The translations under genes and the position numbers were made by a program. Below, piece after piece: positions 16,772 to 26,197 of a DNA stretch of 64,000 nt (position 1 is the first letter of the stretch; the number at the start of each line of letters is the position of its first letter). The stretch covers positions 4,295,450 through 4,359,449 of the forward strand of contig NZ_CM001484.1 in assembly GCF_000243395.2 (NCBI RefSeq), written 5' to 3'. The notes beneath the pieces are model-generated. The model had not been told where the DNA came from. It ran no database searches and saw only the letters and a program-made list of their open reading frames with translations. Origin of the DNA: Saccharomonospora glauca K62 (lineage in GTDB: Bacteria; Actinomycetota; Actinomycetes; Mycobacteriales; Pseudonocardiaceae).

Positions 16772-17458
16772 ATGGGGCGGCGAAGCTACGGGCAGTACTG
16801 CGGCCTCGCCCACGCCGTCGAACTCGTGGGCGAACGCTGGGCCCTGCTCATCGTCCGCGACCTGCTGGTCGGTCCCAAACGGTTCACCGACCTGCGCAAG
16901 GGGCTCGTACGCGTTCCCACCAACATCCTCTCGGCGCGGTTGAAACAGCTCGAAGCCGACGGGATCGTCCGGCGGCGGGTGCTGCCCCGGCCCGCCAGCG
17001 CGGTCGTCTACGAACTCACCGACTACGGGCGTGACCTCGAAGACATCGTGCTCGCCCTCGGTCGCTGGGGTGCGCGAACACTCGGCGAGCCACACCGGGA
17101 CGACGTCGTCACCACGGATTCGGTTGTCACCGCCCTGCGCGCGACGTTCCGGGCGGAACGCGCACGGGGAGTCCACCGGGTCGTCGAGCTGCACCTGGCG
17201 GATGTCGTCGTGACGGTCCGGATCAGCGACGGCGTGCTGACCGTGTCCGAGGGAGAGACCGATCACGCCGACGCCGTGGTGAAGACCGGGCCGATGCTGC
17301 GTGCCGTCCTGGCGGGCGAGATCACCCCCGAGGACGCCGTCGCCAGCGGCGCGCTGGCGGTGTCGGGAGACGCCTCGGCAGCGAGTGTGTTCGGCAGCGT
17401 CTTCGCCCTCGACCCCGCGCCGGCAGGAGCGTCCAGGGTGCCGGAAAGCCAGCACTGA
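16772..17458 (+). CDS. HxlR-type regulator fused to an SCP2-like domain
   Basis: 228 residues. Residues about 1-100 form an HxlR winged helix (GQYCGLAHAVELVGERWALL, then RVPTNILSARLKQLEADGIV). Residues about 120-220 resemble a sterol-carrier-protein-2 fold (VVVTVRISDGVLTVSEGE, MLRAVLAGEITPEDAVASG), which probably binds a lipophilic ligand. TACCAT ends 7 nt before ATG 16772, so this start is preferred over ATG 16763, which overlaps that box. No obvious target lies next to it. Confidence 0.85.
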   Translation: MGRRSYGQYCGLAHAVELVGERWALLIVRDLLVGPKRFTDLRKGLVRVPTNILSARLKQLEADGIVRRRVLPRPASAVVYELTDYGRDLEDIVLALGRWGARTLGEPHRDDVVTTDSVVTALRATFRAERARGVHRVVELHLADVVVTVRISDGVLTVSEGETDHADAVVKTGPMLRAVLAGEITPEDAVASGALAVSGDASAASVFGSVFALDPAPAGASRVPESQH

Positions 17459-17673
17459 CAGTGAAACAGCACTGCGCCATTTTCGTGATACGAGCCACGC
17501 GGAACACATTGCGTCGACGAGCACAAGCCGGTATAGCAACGCAGAGTAAGAAGTTCACGCCATGGTGTCGTCACAACCGGCTGATATACGTACGATAACG
17601 AAAGCCCGCCTCGCGGCGATCAACAAGCAGATGTGGGAGCCCCACAGGGGAAACCTGAGTGAAGGGAGCGTGC

Positions 17674-20157
17674 GTGTCCGACGATCACGGCACTCCCGGC
17701 CTTACTTCTCAGGCGCAGGAATGGCGAGCACGCGCACAGCGCAACCGCGAGGAAGCTGAGAGGAAGCGGCGCCGGGCACTCGACACCCAGGGTGGTATCA
17801 GCGTCGCCGAGATGCTCGCCAGACACGCCGCCGAACGTGGCACGTCGGAGTCGAACGGACGCACGCGTCCGTCGCGACTGCACCGACGAGCCGCCGAGCA
17901 GAACGACACCGTGCTGCCGCGGGGCGCCCGACACGCCGCCGACGAGCCGGACGTCGAGGAAACTCCGAGCGAGCCGCCCACGCGCACCGGCCGCCACCAG
18001 CGGCCGAGCGTGCCCGAACCGCCGGTCGTGACCGCGCGGCCGCCGGAGCGGCCGCGGGGCGCGAACCCACCGGCTCCCGCGAGCCTCGAACGCCGGGACT
18101 CCGGTCGGCCCCAGCCGGTACGGCCGGAGCCGCCCCTGCGCCGCCCCGCTCCGCTCGACGAGGAGCACGCGGACGTCGACCGTCCGCGTGCTCACGGAAC
18201 CCAACCACCCCAAAGGCCCGAGCCGACACCGCGCTCCGGGTACTTCCCGATGCCCGAACCCGGCTTCGGCGAGCCGCCGCGGCACATCCCCGTACGCGGT
18301 GACACCTCCGTGCGGGACCACCCCGCGGCACAGCGACCCTCCGCCCGGTTCCCGACTCCTCCGCCCCCGACCCGGCCCGGCCCTCCGCCCCCCGGCATCG
18401 GGGCCAGGCTCGACGCCCCACCGGAACGCAAGGGCGAGACGCCGCCTCCCCCGTCGCGGGCCCCGGAACCCCCGAACCGCAGGCCGCCCGCGCCCACGAA
18501 CGGCAATCCGCTGCCTCCGAGGGCTCCGCGCCCCGTACCGGCACCGCCGCCCCCGCCCCCGGCGCCCCTCAAGCCCCCGGTCCCCGCCGAGCCCGACCCC
18601 GTCGTCGCGCCCGAGACCCCGCCCGTCGCGGAGGACCCGGCACCGGCGCCGCCCGCACCTCCGAAGCCTCGGCGCCGTCCCGCGCCCGAGGAACCGGAAC
18701 GGTCACTCGAGGACCGGCTCACCATGACCGACCAGTTGGAGCCGGTCGACGACGCCACCAAGTACCGCCGCAAGATCGACGAGTCGCTGGCGCGTTTCTC
18801 GGCCGCGCACGACGAACTCGAGGCGGAGGAGCGCAAGAAACGGCAACGGCGGCAGCGTCTCCTCGAACACACGATGACCGCGTTGCAGCGCGTGGTCCCG
18901 GTGGGTTCGAGGTCGCCTCGCCGAGGCAACGCCCGCCGTACCAACACCGACCCCGACGACGACGGTGAACCTGCACCGGCCGAGCCCGCCGAGGAAGCCC
19001 CCGAGAAAACCGCCGACCCCGAACCCGAACCGGCGTCCACCCCACGGAGCAAGGCCCGTAAGCGCCGAGTCCTCGCTTCGCGCGCGACCGCCGTCGTGAT
19101 CGCGACGCTGGTGTTCCTCGGCACCGGCATCGGCTGGGGAGCCAAGACGTGGTTCGAAAGCCAGTTCAACGAGATCGCGGCCCTGGACGAGAACTCCTCG
19201 GACATCCGCCAGGCCGCCGAGCAGCTCGGCGACGAGAACTTCCTCATCGTCGGGTCCGACACCAGGGAGGGCGCGAGCGCCGAGGACAACGTCGGAACGG
19301 CCGAAACGGTGACCGGCGCACGGTCCGACACCGTGATGCTCGCCCACATCCCCAAGGACCGGAAACGCGCCGTCGTGGTGTCGTTCCCGCGCGACCTGGA
19401 GATCACCCGGCCCGAGTGTCAGCGCTGGGACTCGGCCACCGGCGAGTACGGCGAGGTCGTCCCCGCGGCCGAGGAGGTGAAGCTGAACTCGGCGTTCAAC
19501 GTCGGCGGCCCCCGGTGCGTGACGAAGGCCATCCAGCAGATCTCCGGTATGAAGATCAACCACTTCGTCGGCATCGACTTCCAGGGCTTCAAGGGCATGG
19601 TGGACGCCGTCGGCGGGGTGACCATCCACTTCACCGAGCCCATGGAGGACGCCGAACTCGGGCTGATCGTCGCGGAGACCGGGGACGTGGTGCTCAAGGG
19701 CGATCAGGCCCTGAGCTACGTACGAGCCCGCAAGGTCTACGGCGACCCGACGTTCTCCGACTACGGCAGGATGCAGCGCCAGCAGCAGTTCCTGTCGTCC
19801 CTGCTGCGCAAGGTCATGTCCAGCGACGTGCTGTTCGACATGGGCAAGATGACCAGCTTCGTGCAGGAGTTCGCGCGGTCCACGTTCGGCGAGAACATCG
19901 GCGTCGACCAGATGATCACCCTCGCGCAGTCGATGCGGGGCATGGACGCGGGCAAGGTCACCTTCCTCACGGTCCCGACCGTCGGCGAGGCCAACGAACG
20001 CGGCAACGAGGTGCTGCTGGAGTCCGCGGCCGAGGAGCTGTTCCAAGCGCTCATCGAGAACACCCCGCTGCCCGGTGAGGAACCGACCCAGCAGCCGAAC
20101 GACCAACCCCCGGCGGACTCCGACTCCGCCACCACCCAGCAGGCCGCGACCGCATGA
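17674..20157 (+). CDS. LytR-CpsA-Psr (LCP) family protein with long Pro-rich cytoplasmic region
   Basis: 827 residues from GTG 17674, chosen for GAAGGGAG at good spacing. Roughly 460 N-terminal residues are cytoplasmic, Pro/Arg/Glu-rich and low-complexity, followed by one helix (AVVIATLVFLGTGIGWGA) and an external LCP domain: IVGSDTREG, ARSDTVMLAHI, SFPRDLEI, KLNSAFNVGG, HFVGIDFQGFKGMVDAVGG and ALSYVRARK. LCP enzymes transfer undecaprenyl-linked glycopolymers such as arabinogalactan to peptidoglycan. An LCP gene sits at this position in mycobacteria too. The first 60 residues are charged and helical (EWRARAQRNREEAERKRRR). Confidence 0.92.
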   Translation: MSDDHGTPGLTSQAQEWRARAQRNREEAERKRRRALDTQGGISVAEMLARHAAERGTSESNGRTRPSRLHRRAAEQNDTVLPRGARHAADEPDVEETPSEPPTRTGRHQRPSVPEPPVVTARPPERPRGANPPAPASLERRDSGRPQPVRPEPPLRRPAPLDEEHADVDRPRAHGTQPPQRPEPTPRSGYFPMPEPGFGEPPRHIPVRGDTSVRDHPAAQRPSARFPTPPPPTRPGPPPPGIGARLDAPPERKGETPPPPSRAPEPPNRRPPAPTNGNPLPPRAPRPVPAPPPPPPAPLKPPVPAEPDPVVAPETPPVAEDPAPAPPAPPKPRRRPAPEEPERSLEDRLTMTDQLEPVDDATKYRRKIDESLARFSAAHDELEAEERKKRQRRQRLLEHTMTALQRVVPVGSRSPRRGNARRTNTDPDDDGEPAPAEPAEEAPEKTADPEPEPASTPRSKARKRRVLASRATAVVIATLVFLGTGIGWGAKTWFESQFNEIAALDENSSDIRQAAEQLGDENFLIVGSDTREGASAEDNVGTAETVTGARSDTVMLAHIPKDRKRAVVVSFPRDLEITRPECQRWDSATGEYGEVVPAAEEVKLNSAFNVGGPRCVTKAIQQISGMKINHFVGIDFQGFKGMVDAVGGVTIHFTEPMEDAELGLIVAETGDVVLKGDQALSYVRARKVYGDPTFSDYGRMQRQQQFLSSLLRKVMSSDVLFDMGKMTSFVQEFARSTFGENIGVDQMITLAQSMRGMDAGKVTFLTVPTVGEANERGNEVLLESAAEELFQALIENTPLPGEEPTQQPNDQPPADSDSATTQQAATA

Positions 20158-20159
20158 CG

Positions 20160-20203
20160 GCCGTACAGCTTCGGTTCATGCAGGGTTCACCGAGCTGTAC
20201 GGC
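20160..20203 (+). terminator. Hairpin after the LCP gene, enclosing a PHO box
   Basis: Starts 3 nt after the LCP stop. GCCGTACAGCT (20160-20170) pairs perfectly with AGCTGTACGGC (20193-20203), extended by a bulged CGG/CCG. The loop contains most of the phoU PHO box. The position suggests the LCP terminator, sharing DNA with the phoU promoter. Confidence 0.65.
20174..20195 (+). promoter_or_regulatory. PHO box of phoU
   Basis: Two tandem 11-bp units, GTTCATGCAGG and GTTCACCGAGC, match the actinobacterial PhoP direct-repeat consensus beginning GTTCA. The box ends 27 nt before the phoU -10 box TAGAGT (20223-20228). PhoP control under phosphate starvation is inferred. Confidence 0.75.
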
Positions 20204-20235
20204 AGGGGTGCTAACCCGGACGTAGAGTGAGCCTC

Positions 20236-20898
20236 ATGCGCGAGGCTTACCACGTCGAACTGGAGAACCTGGCCACGAAGCTGGCCGACATGTCCGCTCA
20301 GGTGGCGGATGCCATGGAGCGGGCCACCAAGGCCATGCTGGAGTCGGACCTCGAACTCGCCGAGCGGGTCATCAGCGACGACGCGCTCGTCGACGACGCC
20401 CGTGCCGACTGTGAGGAGCAGGCCTACGCGCTGCTCGCCCTGCAAGCGCCGGTGGCCACCGACCTGCGGATCGTGCTCGCCGCCATCCACGCCGCCGAGA
20501 GTCTGGAGCGGATGGGCGACCTCGCCCTGCACGTCGCCAAGGCGACCCGACGCCGCCACCCCGAGCCGGTGCTGCCCGACAACGTGCGCCCGTACTTCGC
20601 GGACATGGGCAAGATCGACGTTCGGTTGGCCCGCCGCGTCGAGCGCATCATCAAGACCCGCGACATCGAGGCAGCCCGCAGCCTGGAGGCCGACGACGAC
20701 CAGGTCGACGACATCCACCGCCACTTGTTCAGCGTCATCATGGACAAGAACTGGGAGCACGGCGTCGCCACGGCCGTGGACGTGACCCTGCTCGGCAGGT
20801 TCTACGAGCGGTACGCCGACCACGCCGTGTCGGTGGCTCGCCGGATGGTGTTCGTGGCCACAGGGCGTATGCCGGGCTACTCGATCGCCGAGCCGTGA
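20236..20898 (+). CDS. phoU: Phosphate signalling regulator PhoU
   Basis: 220 residues, two PhoU three-helix repeats; REAYHVELENLATKLADMSAQV opens repeat 1 and the metal-binding E/D motifs are in AAESLERMGDLALHVA and LLGRFYERYADHAVSVARR. PhoU restrains the PstSCAB-linked PhoR sensor when phosphate is plentiful. TAGAGT ends 7 nt before ATG 20236 with no ribosome binding site, so the mRNA appears leaderless; GTG 20227 overlaps the -10 box and is unlikely. It precedes pstSCAB but has its own promoter and PHO box. Confidence 0.95.
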   Translation: MREAYHVELENLATKLADMSAQVADAMERATKAMLESDLELAERVISDDALVDDARADCEEQAYALLALQAPVATDLRIVLAAIHAAESLERMGDLALHVAKATRRRHPEPVLPDNVRPYFADMGKIDVRLARRVERIIKTRDIEAARSLEADDDQVDDIHRHLFSVIMDKNWEHGVATAVDVTLLGRFYERYADHAVSVARRMVFVATGRMPGYSIAEP

Positions 20899-21024
20899 AA
20901 CACCCGAAAAGCTGCTTGCCCCACACCGGGTGTCCATGTTGCGTACCGCTGATGGCCCATTCGGCGCTAACGCTGCGTCACGTCTTTGTGATGTCGCCGT
21001 GACGTTCGACGGATGTCCGACTTC

Positions 21025-21046
21025 GTTCAGCTTCTGTTCACCAACG
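21025..21046 (+). promoter_or_regulatory. PHO box of pstS
   Basis: Two tandem 11-bp units GTTCAGCTTCT and GTTCACCAACG. A TAGCGT -10 candidate (21074-21079) begins 27 nt after the box, identical geometry to the phoU promoter. Expected activator PhoP; binding is inferred. Confidence 0.75.
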
Positions 21047-21144
21047 CTGTCCTGCCGCGTCACGTGGCGCCCATAGCGTCCAGCATCGTGAGCATCCCCC
21101 GAGGTCGGCAGCGACCGGCCTCCACCTTTCGGAAGAGGTCTACT

Positions 21145-22242
21145 GTGAAGCGTTACCCCCTGGGCCGCGTCGTCGCCCTTCCGGCGGCTGCCGCTCTCAC
21201 CCTCGGCATCGCGGCCTGCGGTTCGGCCAACGAGCAGGGCGGTGGACAAGGCGGCGACGACTCGGGACTGTCCGGCACGATCTCGGGCGCCGGCGCCAGC
21301 TCGCAGGAAGCCGCGCAGAAGGCGTGGCAGGCAGGCTTTCTGAACAGCAACCCCGACGTGACGGTGAACTACGACCCGATCGGCTCCGGCGGCGGTCGGG
21401 AGCAGTTCATCAACGGAGGTTCCGACTTCGGCGGCAGTGACGCCTACCTGGATGACGAGGAGCTGGCCGCGGCCAAGGAACGGTGCGGCGACGTCGTGGA
21501 GATTCCGACGTACGTGTCGCCGGTCGCGGTGATCTTCAACCTGGAGGGCGTCGAGGAGCTGAACCTCAAGCCCGAGACCATCGCGAAGATCTTCAACCAG
21601 AAGATCAAGAAGTGGAACGACCCGGAGATCGCCGCCGACAACCCGCAGGTCGATCTCCCCGACCTCGCCATCACCCCGGTCAACCGCTCGGACGAGTCGG
21701 GCACCACGGAGAACTTCGTCGAGTACCTCAAGGCTACCGCGGACGAGGAGTGGCCGTACGAGGTCAGCGGCGACTGGCCGGTGAAGGGCGGCGAGGCGGC
21801 CCAGGGCACCTCGGGCGTCGTCCAGGCCGTCAGCAACGGCAACGGCACCATCGGTTACGCCGACGCCAGCCAAGCCGGCGACCTCGGCACGGTGCGGATC
21901 GGGGTCGGTGACGACTTCGTGGCCTACTCGCCGCAGGCCGCCGCCAAGGTGCTGGAGGTCTCCGAGCGCATCTCCGGCCGCGGCGACACCAGCTTCGCCT
22001 ATGAACTCGCGCGCGACACCACCGAGGAGGGGACCTACCCCATCGTCCTGGTCTCGTACGCCCTGGCCTGCACCAACTACGATGACCCGGCGAAGGCCGA
22101 ACTCGTGAAGTCGTACTTCAACTACATGATCAGCCCCGAGGGGCAGCAGGCTGCGGCGGACAACGCCGGTTCCGCTCCCATCTCCGACGCGCTGCGCGAG
22201 GAGATCCAGCCCGCTGTCGACGCGATCGGCTCCGGAAGCTGA
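21145..22242 (+). CDS. pstS: Phosphate ABC transporter substrate-binding lipoprotein PstS
   Basis: 365 residues from GTG 21145 with GAAGAGG upstream. Signal peptide ends at lipobox IAAC, so it is anchored outside the membrane. The phosphate-binding loops are visible: GAGASSQ near the start of the mature protein, DPIGSGGGREQFINGGSDFGGSD, and NRSDESGTTENFVEYL. First gene of pstSCAB, controlled by an upstream PHO box. In-frame extension to 21013 would run through the promoter and is rejected. Confidence 0.96.
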   Translation: MKRYPLGRVVALPAAAALTLGIAACGSANEQGGGQGGDDSGLSGTISGAGASSQEAAQKAWQAGFLNSNPDVTVNYDPIGSGGGREQFINGGSDFGGSDAYLDDEELAAAKERCGDVVEIPTYVSPVAVIFNLEGVEELNLKPETIAKIFNQKIKKWNDPEIAADNPQVDLPDLAITPVNRSDESGTTENFVEYLKATADEEWPYEVSGDWPVKGGEAAQGTSGVVQAVSNGNGTIGYADASQAGDLGTVRIGVGDDFVAYSPQAAAKVLEVSERISGRGDTSFAYELARDTTEEGTYPIVLVSYALACTNYDDPAKAELVKSYFNYMISPEGQQAAADNAGSAPISDALREEIQPAVDAIGSGS

Positions 22243-22362
22243 CACTGACAACCACAATCGTTCGGGTGGTCACCGAACCCAGGTGACCACCCGAACGCCG
22301 TGTCCGGGGGTCGTGGCACGTAATGACGCGGGCATCGCGACCAGCACCAGAAGGGATGGCAA

Positions 22363-23307
22363 TTGCCCAGCAAAGCGGAAGGGCCGCGGGCGCGAAAAGT
22401 GCCGCAGCGGCCGGGTGACCGCATCTTCGCTGGCGCCTCCACAGGCGCGGGCGTCCTGATCCTTGTCGTACTCGCGGGTGTCGCGGCGTTCCTCCTCGTG
22501 GAGGCATGGCCCGCGCTCGTCGCTCCCGCGGAGGACATCCCCGGCGGGGAAGGACTCGCCGTCTACATTTGGCCGCTGCTGTTCGGCACCCTGCTCTCGG
22601 CGGTGTTCGCCCTCCTCATCGCCGCACCACTCGCGGTCGCCATCGCATTGTTCGTCACCTACTACGCCCCGCGCCGCGTCGCGCAGGTCCTGGGATACGT
22701 GATCGACCTGCTCGCGGCCGTGCCGAGCATCGTCTACGGCCTGTGGGGCTTCAACCAGCTCGCGCCGCTCACCGTGGAACCGACGAGCTGGCTCGCGGAG
22801 CACCTCGGCTTCATCCCGTTCTTCGCGGGCCCCCCTTCCGCCACGGGCCGCACGATGCTCGTGGCCATCCTCGTCCTCGCCGTGATGATCCTGCCGATCA
22901 TCACGGCCGTCGTGCGTGAGGCGTTCCTGCAGACACCGCGGCTGCACGAGGAGGCGGCACTCGCGCTGGGCGCCACCCGGTGGGAAATGATCAGGATGGC
23001 GGTGCTGCCGTTCGGCCGGTCGAGCATCATCGGTGCGTCGATGCTGGGCCTCGGCCGTGCACTCGGCGAGACCATGGCGGTGGCCATCGTGCTGTCGGTG
23101 TCCGGTGGTGTCACCTTCAACCTCATCAGCACGGGCAACCCAGGGACCATCGCGGCCAACCTCGCGCTGCAGTTCCCCGAATCCACCGGCCTTTCCGTCA
23201 ACACGCTGATCGCGTCCGGGCTGGTGCTCTTCGCGCTCACCCTGATCGTGAACATGGCCGCCCGCGCGGTGATCGAGCGGCGCAAGGAATTCTCGGGAGC
23301 CAACTGA
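22363..23307 (+). CDS. pstC: Phosphate ABC transporter permease PstC
   Basis: 314 residues starting at TTG 22363, with AAGGGA 7 nt upstream; no in-frame ATG/GTG fits better. About six helices; permease domain has EAALALGATRWEMIRMAVLPF, the EAA loop that contacts PstB. The stop overlaps the pstA ATG (TGATG). About 120 bp separates it from pstS, with an inverted repeat GGTGGTCAC / GTGACCACC-like at roughly 22265-22290 that may attenuate read-through so that PstS is made in excess (inference). Confidence 0.95.
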   Translation: MPSKAEGPRARKVPQRPGDRIFAGASTGAGVLILVVLAGVAAFLLVEAWPALVAPAEDIPGGEGLAVYIWPLLFGTLLSAVFALLIAAPLAVAIALFVTYYAPRRVAQVLGYVIDLLAAVPSIVYGLWGFNQLAPLTVEPTSWLAEHLGFIPFFAGPPSATGRTMLVAILVLAVMILPIITAVVREAFLQTPRLHEEAALALGATRWEMIRMAVLPFGRSSIIGASMLGLGRALGETMAVAIVLSVSGGVTFNLISTGNPGTIAANLALQFPESTGLSVNTLIASGLVLFALTLIVNMAARAVIERRKEFSGAN

Positions 23308-24398
23308 TGTCCAGCTCGACCACCTCTCCCGACACCGACCGCACCGACCTGCACACCCCGCTTTCCGGGGTGCCGCTCACCCACGGGCAGCTCCCGAAGT
23401 ACGGGGCGTGGCTCGTGCTGGCGGTCGCCGTGCTCGCGGGTCTGGCGCTCTGGCAGTTCGCCGACTGGAACATCGCCGGCGCGGCCGTCGTCGCCGCCAT
23501 CGGCTACACCGTCGTCGTCTACGCCTGGGCTCGCGCGGTCGAGGGCGCTCGCAAGGCCAAAGACCGACTCGTCACCGCCCTCGTCACGGGCGCGTTCCTC
23601 CTCGCCCTGCTGCCGTTGGTCTCGGTCGTGATCACCGTGGTGTCCAAGGGGCTCGCCCGTTTCGACACCGAGTTCTTCACGTACTCGATGCGCGGCATCC
23701 TCGGCGAGGGCGGCGGTGTGCACCACGCCATCATGGGCACGCTGATCATCACCGCGCTCGCCACGGTGATCTCGGTGCCCGTGGGCATGCTCACCGCGAT
23801 CTACCTGGTGGAGTACGGGCGCGGCAAGCTCGCCAAAGCCATCACGTTCTTCGTCGACGTCATGACCGGTATCCCGTCGATCGTCGCCGGTCTGTTCGCG
23901 TACGCGCTGTTCGCCCTGGTCTTCGGGCCGGGCGTACGCATGGGCATCATGGGCGCCATCGCACTGAGCGTGTTGATGATCCCCGTGGTCGTGCGCTCGA
24001 CGGAGGAGATGCTCAAGCTCGTGCCGAACGAGCTGCGTGAGGCGTCGTACGCGCTCGGGGTACCCAAGTGGCGCACTATCCTGAAGGTGGTGCTGCCGAC
24101 CGCCCTGGCCGGGATCGCGACCGGTGTCACCCTCGCGATCGCGAGGGTCATCGGGGAGACCGCGCCGTTGCTGGTGACGGTGGGTATCACCACCGGCGAC
24201 AACTTCGACCCGTTCGACGGCCGCATGGCCACGTTGCCGGTCTTCGCGTACTACCAGTACGTCGCCCCCGGCACCCCGCCCGAACCCGCACTGGACCGAG
24301 CCTGGGCAGCGGCGCTGTTGCTCATCGTCATCGTGATGGCACTCAACCTCGTCGCCCGGCTCATCTCCCGACTGTTCGCGCCGAAGACCCGCGGCTGA
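23307..24398 (+). CDS. pstA: Phosphate ABC transporter permease PstA
   Basis: 363 residues. Start at ATG 23307, overlapping the pstC stop by one base. An N-terminal extension with two extra helices precedes the canonical permease domain ([60 protein letters not shown]). Forms the membrane channel with PstC. A ribosome binding site AGGAAG for pstB follows 25 bp downstream of the stop. Confidence 0.95.
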   Translation: MSSSTTSPDTDRTDLHTPLSGVPLTHGQLPKYGAWLVLAVAVLAGLALWQFADWNIAGAAVVAAIGYTVVVYAWARAVEGARKAKDRLVTALVTGAFLLALLPLVSVVITVVSKGLARFDTEFFTYSMRGILGEGGGVHHAIMGTLIITALATVISVPVGMLTAIYLVEYGRGKLAKAITFFVDVMTGIPSIVAGLFAYALFALVFGPGVRMGIMGAIALSVLMIPVVVRSTEEMLKLVPNELREASYALGVPKWRTILKVVLPTALAGIATGVTLAIARVIGETAPLLVTVGITTGDNFDPFDGRMATLPVFAYYQYVAPGTPPEPALDRAWAAALLLIVIVMALNLVARLISRLFAPKTRG

Positions 24399-24423
24399 AG
24401 CTCAAACACGGATAGGAAGCACT

Positions 24424-25203
24424 GTGGCAAAGCGCATCGAGGTCAAGGATCTCGACATCTACTACGACAAGTTCCTCGCCGTGCAGGGCGTGTCGATGAC
24501 GATCCAGCCACGGTCGGTCACCGCGTTGATCGGTCCTTCCGGCTGCGGCAAGTCCACGTTCCTCCGCACGCTCAACCGCATGCACGAGCTGGTGCCGAAC
24601 GCACGGGTGGAGGGCCAGGTCTTCATGGACGACCAGGACCTCTACGGGCCGAACGTGGACCCCGTGCGGGTGCGCACGCAGATCGGCATGGTCTTCCAGC
24701 GGCCCAACCCGTTCCCCACGATGTCGATCTACGACAACGTGGCCGCGGGGCTCAAGCTGAACAACCGGAAGATGAAGCGCTCCGACATGGACGACATCGT
24801 TGAACAGTCGCTGCGCTCGGCCAACCTGTGGAACGAGGTCAAGGACCGGCTGAACAAGCCCGGCTCGGGGCTTTCCGGTGGGCAGCAGCAGCGCCTCTGC
24901 ATCGCCAGGGCCATCGCGGTGCAGCCGGACGTCCTGCTGATGGACGAACCGTGTTCGGCGCTCGACCCGATCTCCACGCAGGCCATCGAGGACCTGATGT
25001 TGGAGCTGAAGGAGAACTACACGATCGTGATCGTCACGCACAACATGCAGCAGGCTGCCCGCGTGAGCGACGCGACCGGGTTCTTCAACCTCAAGGGCGT
25101 CGGCCAGCCCGGCGAGCTCGTGGAGATCGACGAGACCGCCAAGATCTTCTCGACCCCGAAGCACAAGGCCACCGAGGACTACATCTCCGGCCGCTTCGGC
25201 TGA
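24424..25203 (+). CDS. pstB: Phosphate ABC transporter ATPase PstB
   Basis: 259 residues, standard length. Walker [11 protein letters not shown] loop [11 protein letters not shown], signature LSGGQQQRL, Walker [14 protein letters not shown] and switch His in VTHNMQQA are all intact. Couples ATP hydrolysis to phosphate import by PstSCA and takes part in PhoU/PhoR signalling. Last gene of the operon; a hairpin follows. Confidence 0.97.
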   Translation: MAKRIEVKDLDIYYDKFLAVQGVSMTIQPRSVTALIGPSGCGKSTFLRTLNRMHELVPNARVEGQVFMDDQDLYGPNVDPVRVRTQIGMVFQRPNPFPTMSIYDNVAAGLKLNNRKMKRSDMDDIVEQSLRSANLWNEVKDRLNKPGSGLSGGQQQRLCIARAIAVQPDVLLMDEPCSALDPISTQAIEDLMLELKENYTIVIVTHNMQQAARVSDATGFFNLKGVGQPGELVEIDETAKIFSTPKHKATEDYISGRFG

Positions 25204-25218
25204 CACCGGCCTCGGCCA

Positions 25219-25260
25219 CGAGGGGTGTGGACGGGCGAAAAGGCCCGCTCACGCCCCTCG
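25219..25260. terminator. Bidirectional hairpin between pstB and mshD
   Basis: CGAGGGGTGTG (25219-25229) pairs with CACGCCCCTCG (25250-25260), 11 bp with one G-U pair. The right arm overlaps the last codons of the convergent mshD gene. Confidence 0.7.
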
Positions 25261-26172
25261 TTCGTACTGGACGTCGGTCTCGACGACGTCGAAGCCGAGC
25301 TTGCGGTAGACGGCGAGGGCGGGCGCGTTGTCCCCTTCGACGTAGAGGATGACCTGTTCCGGGCCGCGCTCCCGCAGGTACCGCAGGCCGGCGAGGGTCA
25401 GTGCCTTGCCGAGCCCCCCGCCCTGGGCGTCGGGGTCGACACCGACGACGTACACCTCGCCGACGGGCCGTCCGCCGAAACGATGCGGGTTCGCCGGGTG
25501 CACCTTCGTCCAGTGGAAACCGATCACCCGCCCGTCGGCGTTCTCGGCGAGGAAGAACCCCTCCGGATCGAACCAGCTCTCGCGCTGTGCCTCCCGCAGC
25601 GCGGCGATATCGAACGCACTCTGCTCCGGGTGCCAGTCGAACGCTCGGGCGTTGACCTCGATCACGGCCCGTTCGTCCCGCCCCGGTACGAACGTCCGCA
25701 GTCGCACACCGTCGGGCAGGGCGGGCTCCGGCCACTCGTGCTCGGCCGCGGTCGCCCCCATGACCAGCAGTTCCCTGGCTCGCGAGAGCCCGAACCGCTC
25801 GGCGAGGCGGGCGGCGGCGGGATGGTCGCCGTGCGACCACACCCGGAGCGGCCCGCTGCTTCGCCGCAGCACCTCCTCCAACGCCGCCGCCCCGTGGCCG
25901 CGCCGCCGATGCGCCGGGTGCACGATCAGCTCGGCCACCTGCCGTCCGAAGGCGTCCCCACGCTGATCGAGGTGGGCGTAGGCCGCGAGCGCGGTGGTGG
26001 GCCCCTCCCCGACGAGGCCCAACAGGTGTCGGGGGCCCGCGAACTCCCCGGGAAGCGAGCCACCGGGCTCGACGTCCGGCCTACCGTCGGTCTCGCGGGC
26101 AGCCAGCAACAGCGCCCGCACGTCCTCGGCCCGCTCGCCCGTCAACTCGTCGGCCCACACGAAATCGCGCAT
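25249..26172 (-). CDS. mshD: Mycothiol synthase (MshD)
   Basis: 307 residues with tandem GNAT domains. The active C-terminal domain has VYVVGVDPDAQGGGLGKALTLAG (acetyl-CoA pyrophosphate loop) and LYVEGDNAPALAVYRKLGF; the N-terminal copy has LIVHPAHRRRGHGAAALEEV. It acetylates Cys-GlcN-Ins to finish mycothiol. On the minus strand TAGGGT ends 6 nt before the ATG, indicating a leaderless start. Located between pstB and glnR as in mycobacteria. Confidence 0.95.
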   Translation of the reverse strand: MRDFVWADELTGERAEDVRALLLAARETDGRPDVEPGGSLPGEFAGPRHLLGLVGEGPTTALAAYAHLDQRGDAFGRQVAELIVHPAHRRRGHGAAALEEVLRRSSGPLRVWSHGDHPAAARLAERFGLSRARELLVMGATAAEHEWPEPALPDGVRLRTFVPGRDERAVIEVNARAFDWHPEQSAFDIAALREAQRESWFDPEGFFLAENADGRVIGFHWTKVHPANPHRFGGRPVGEVYVVGVDPDAQGGGLGKALTLAGLRYLRERGPEQVILYVEGDNAPALAVYRKLGFDVVETDVQYERGA

Positions 26173-26197
26173 GACCCAACCCTAGCCCGGTGAAGGG

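Noticed and set aside
21013-21144. Extended N terminus of PstS
   Set aside because: Would translate through the PHO box and -10 region and place 44 residues before a complete lipoprotein signal.
20176-22257. A 693-codon minus-strand frame across phoU and pstS
   Set aside because: Antisense to two confidently identified genes and without any domain; a by-product of GC-rich third positions.
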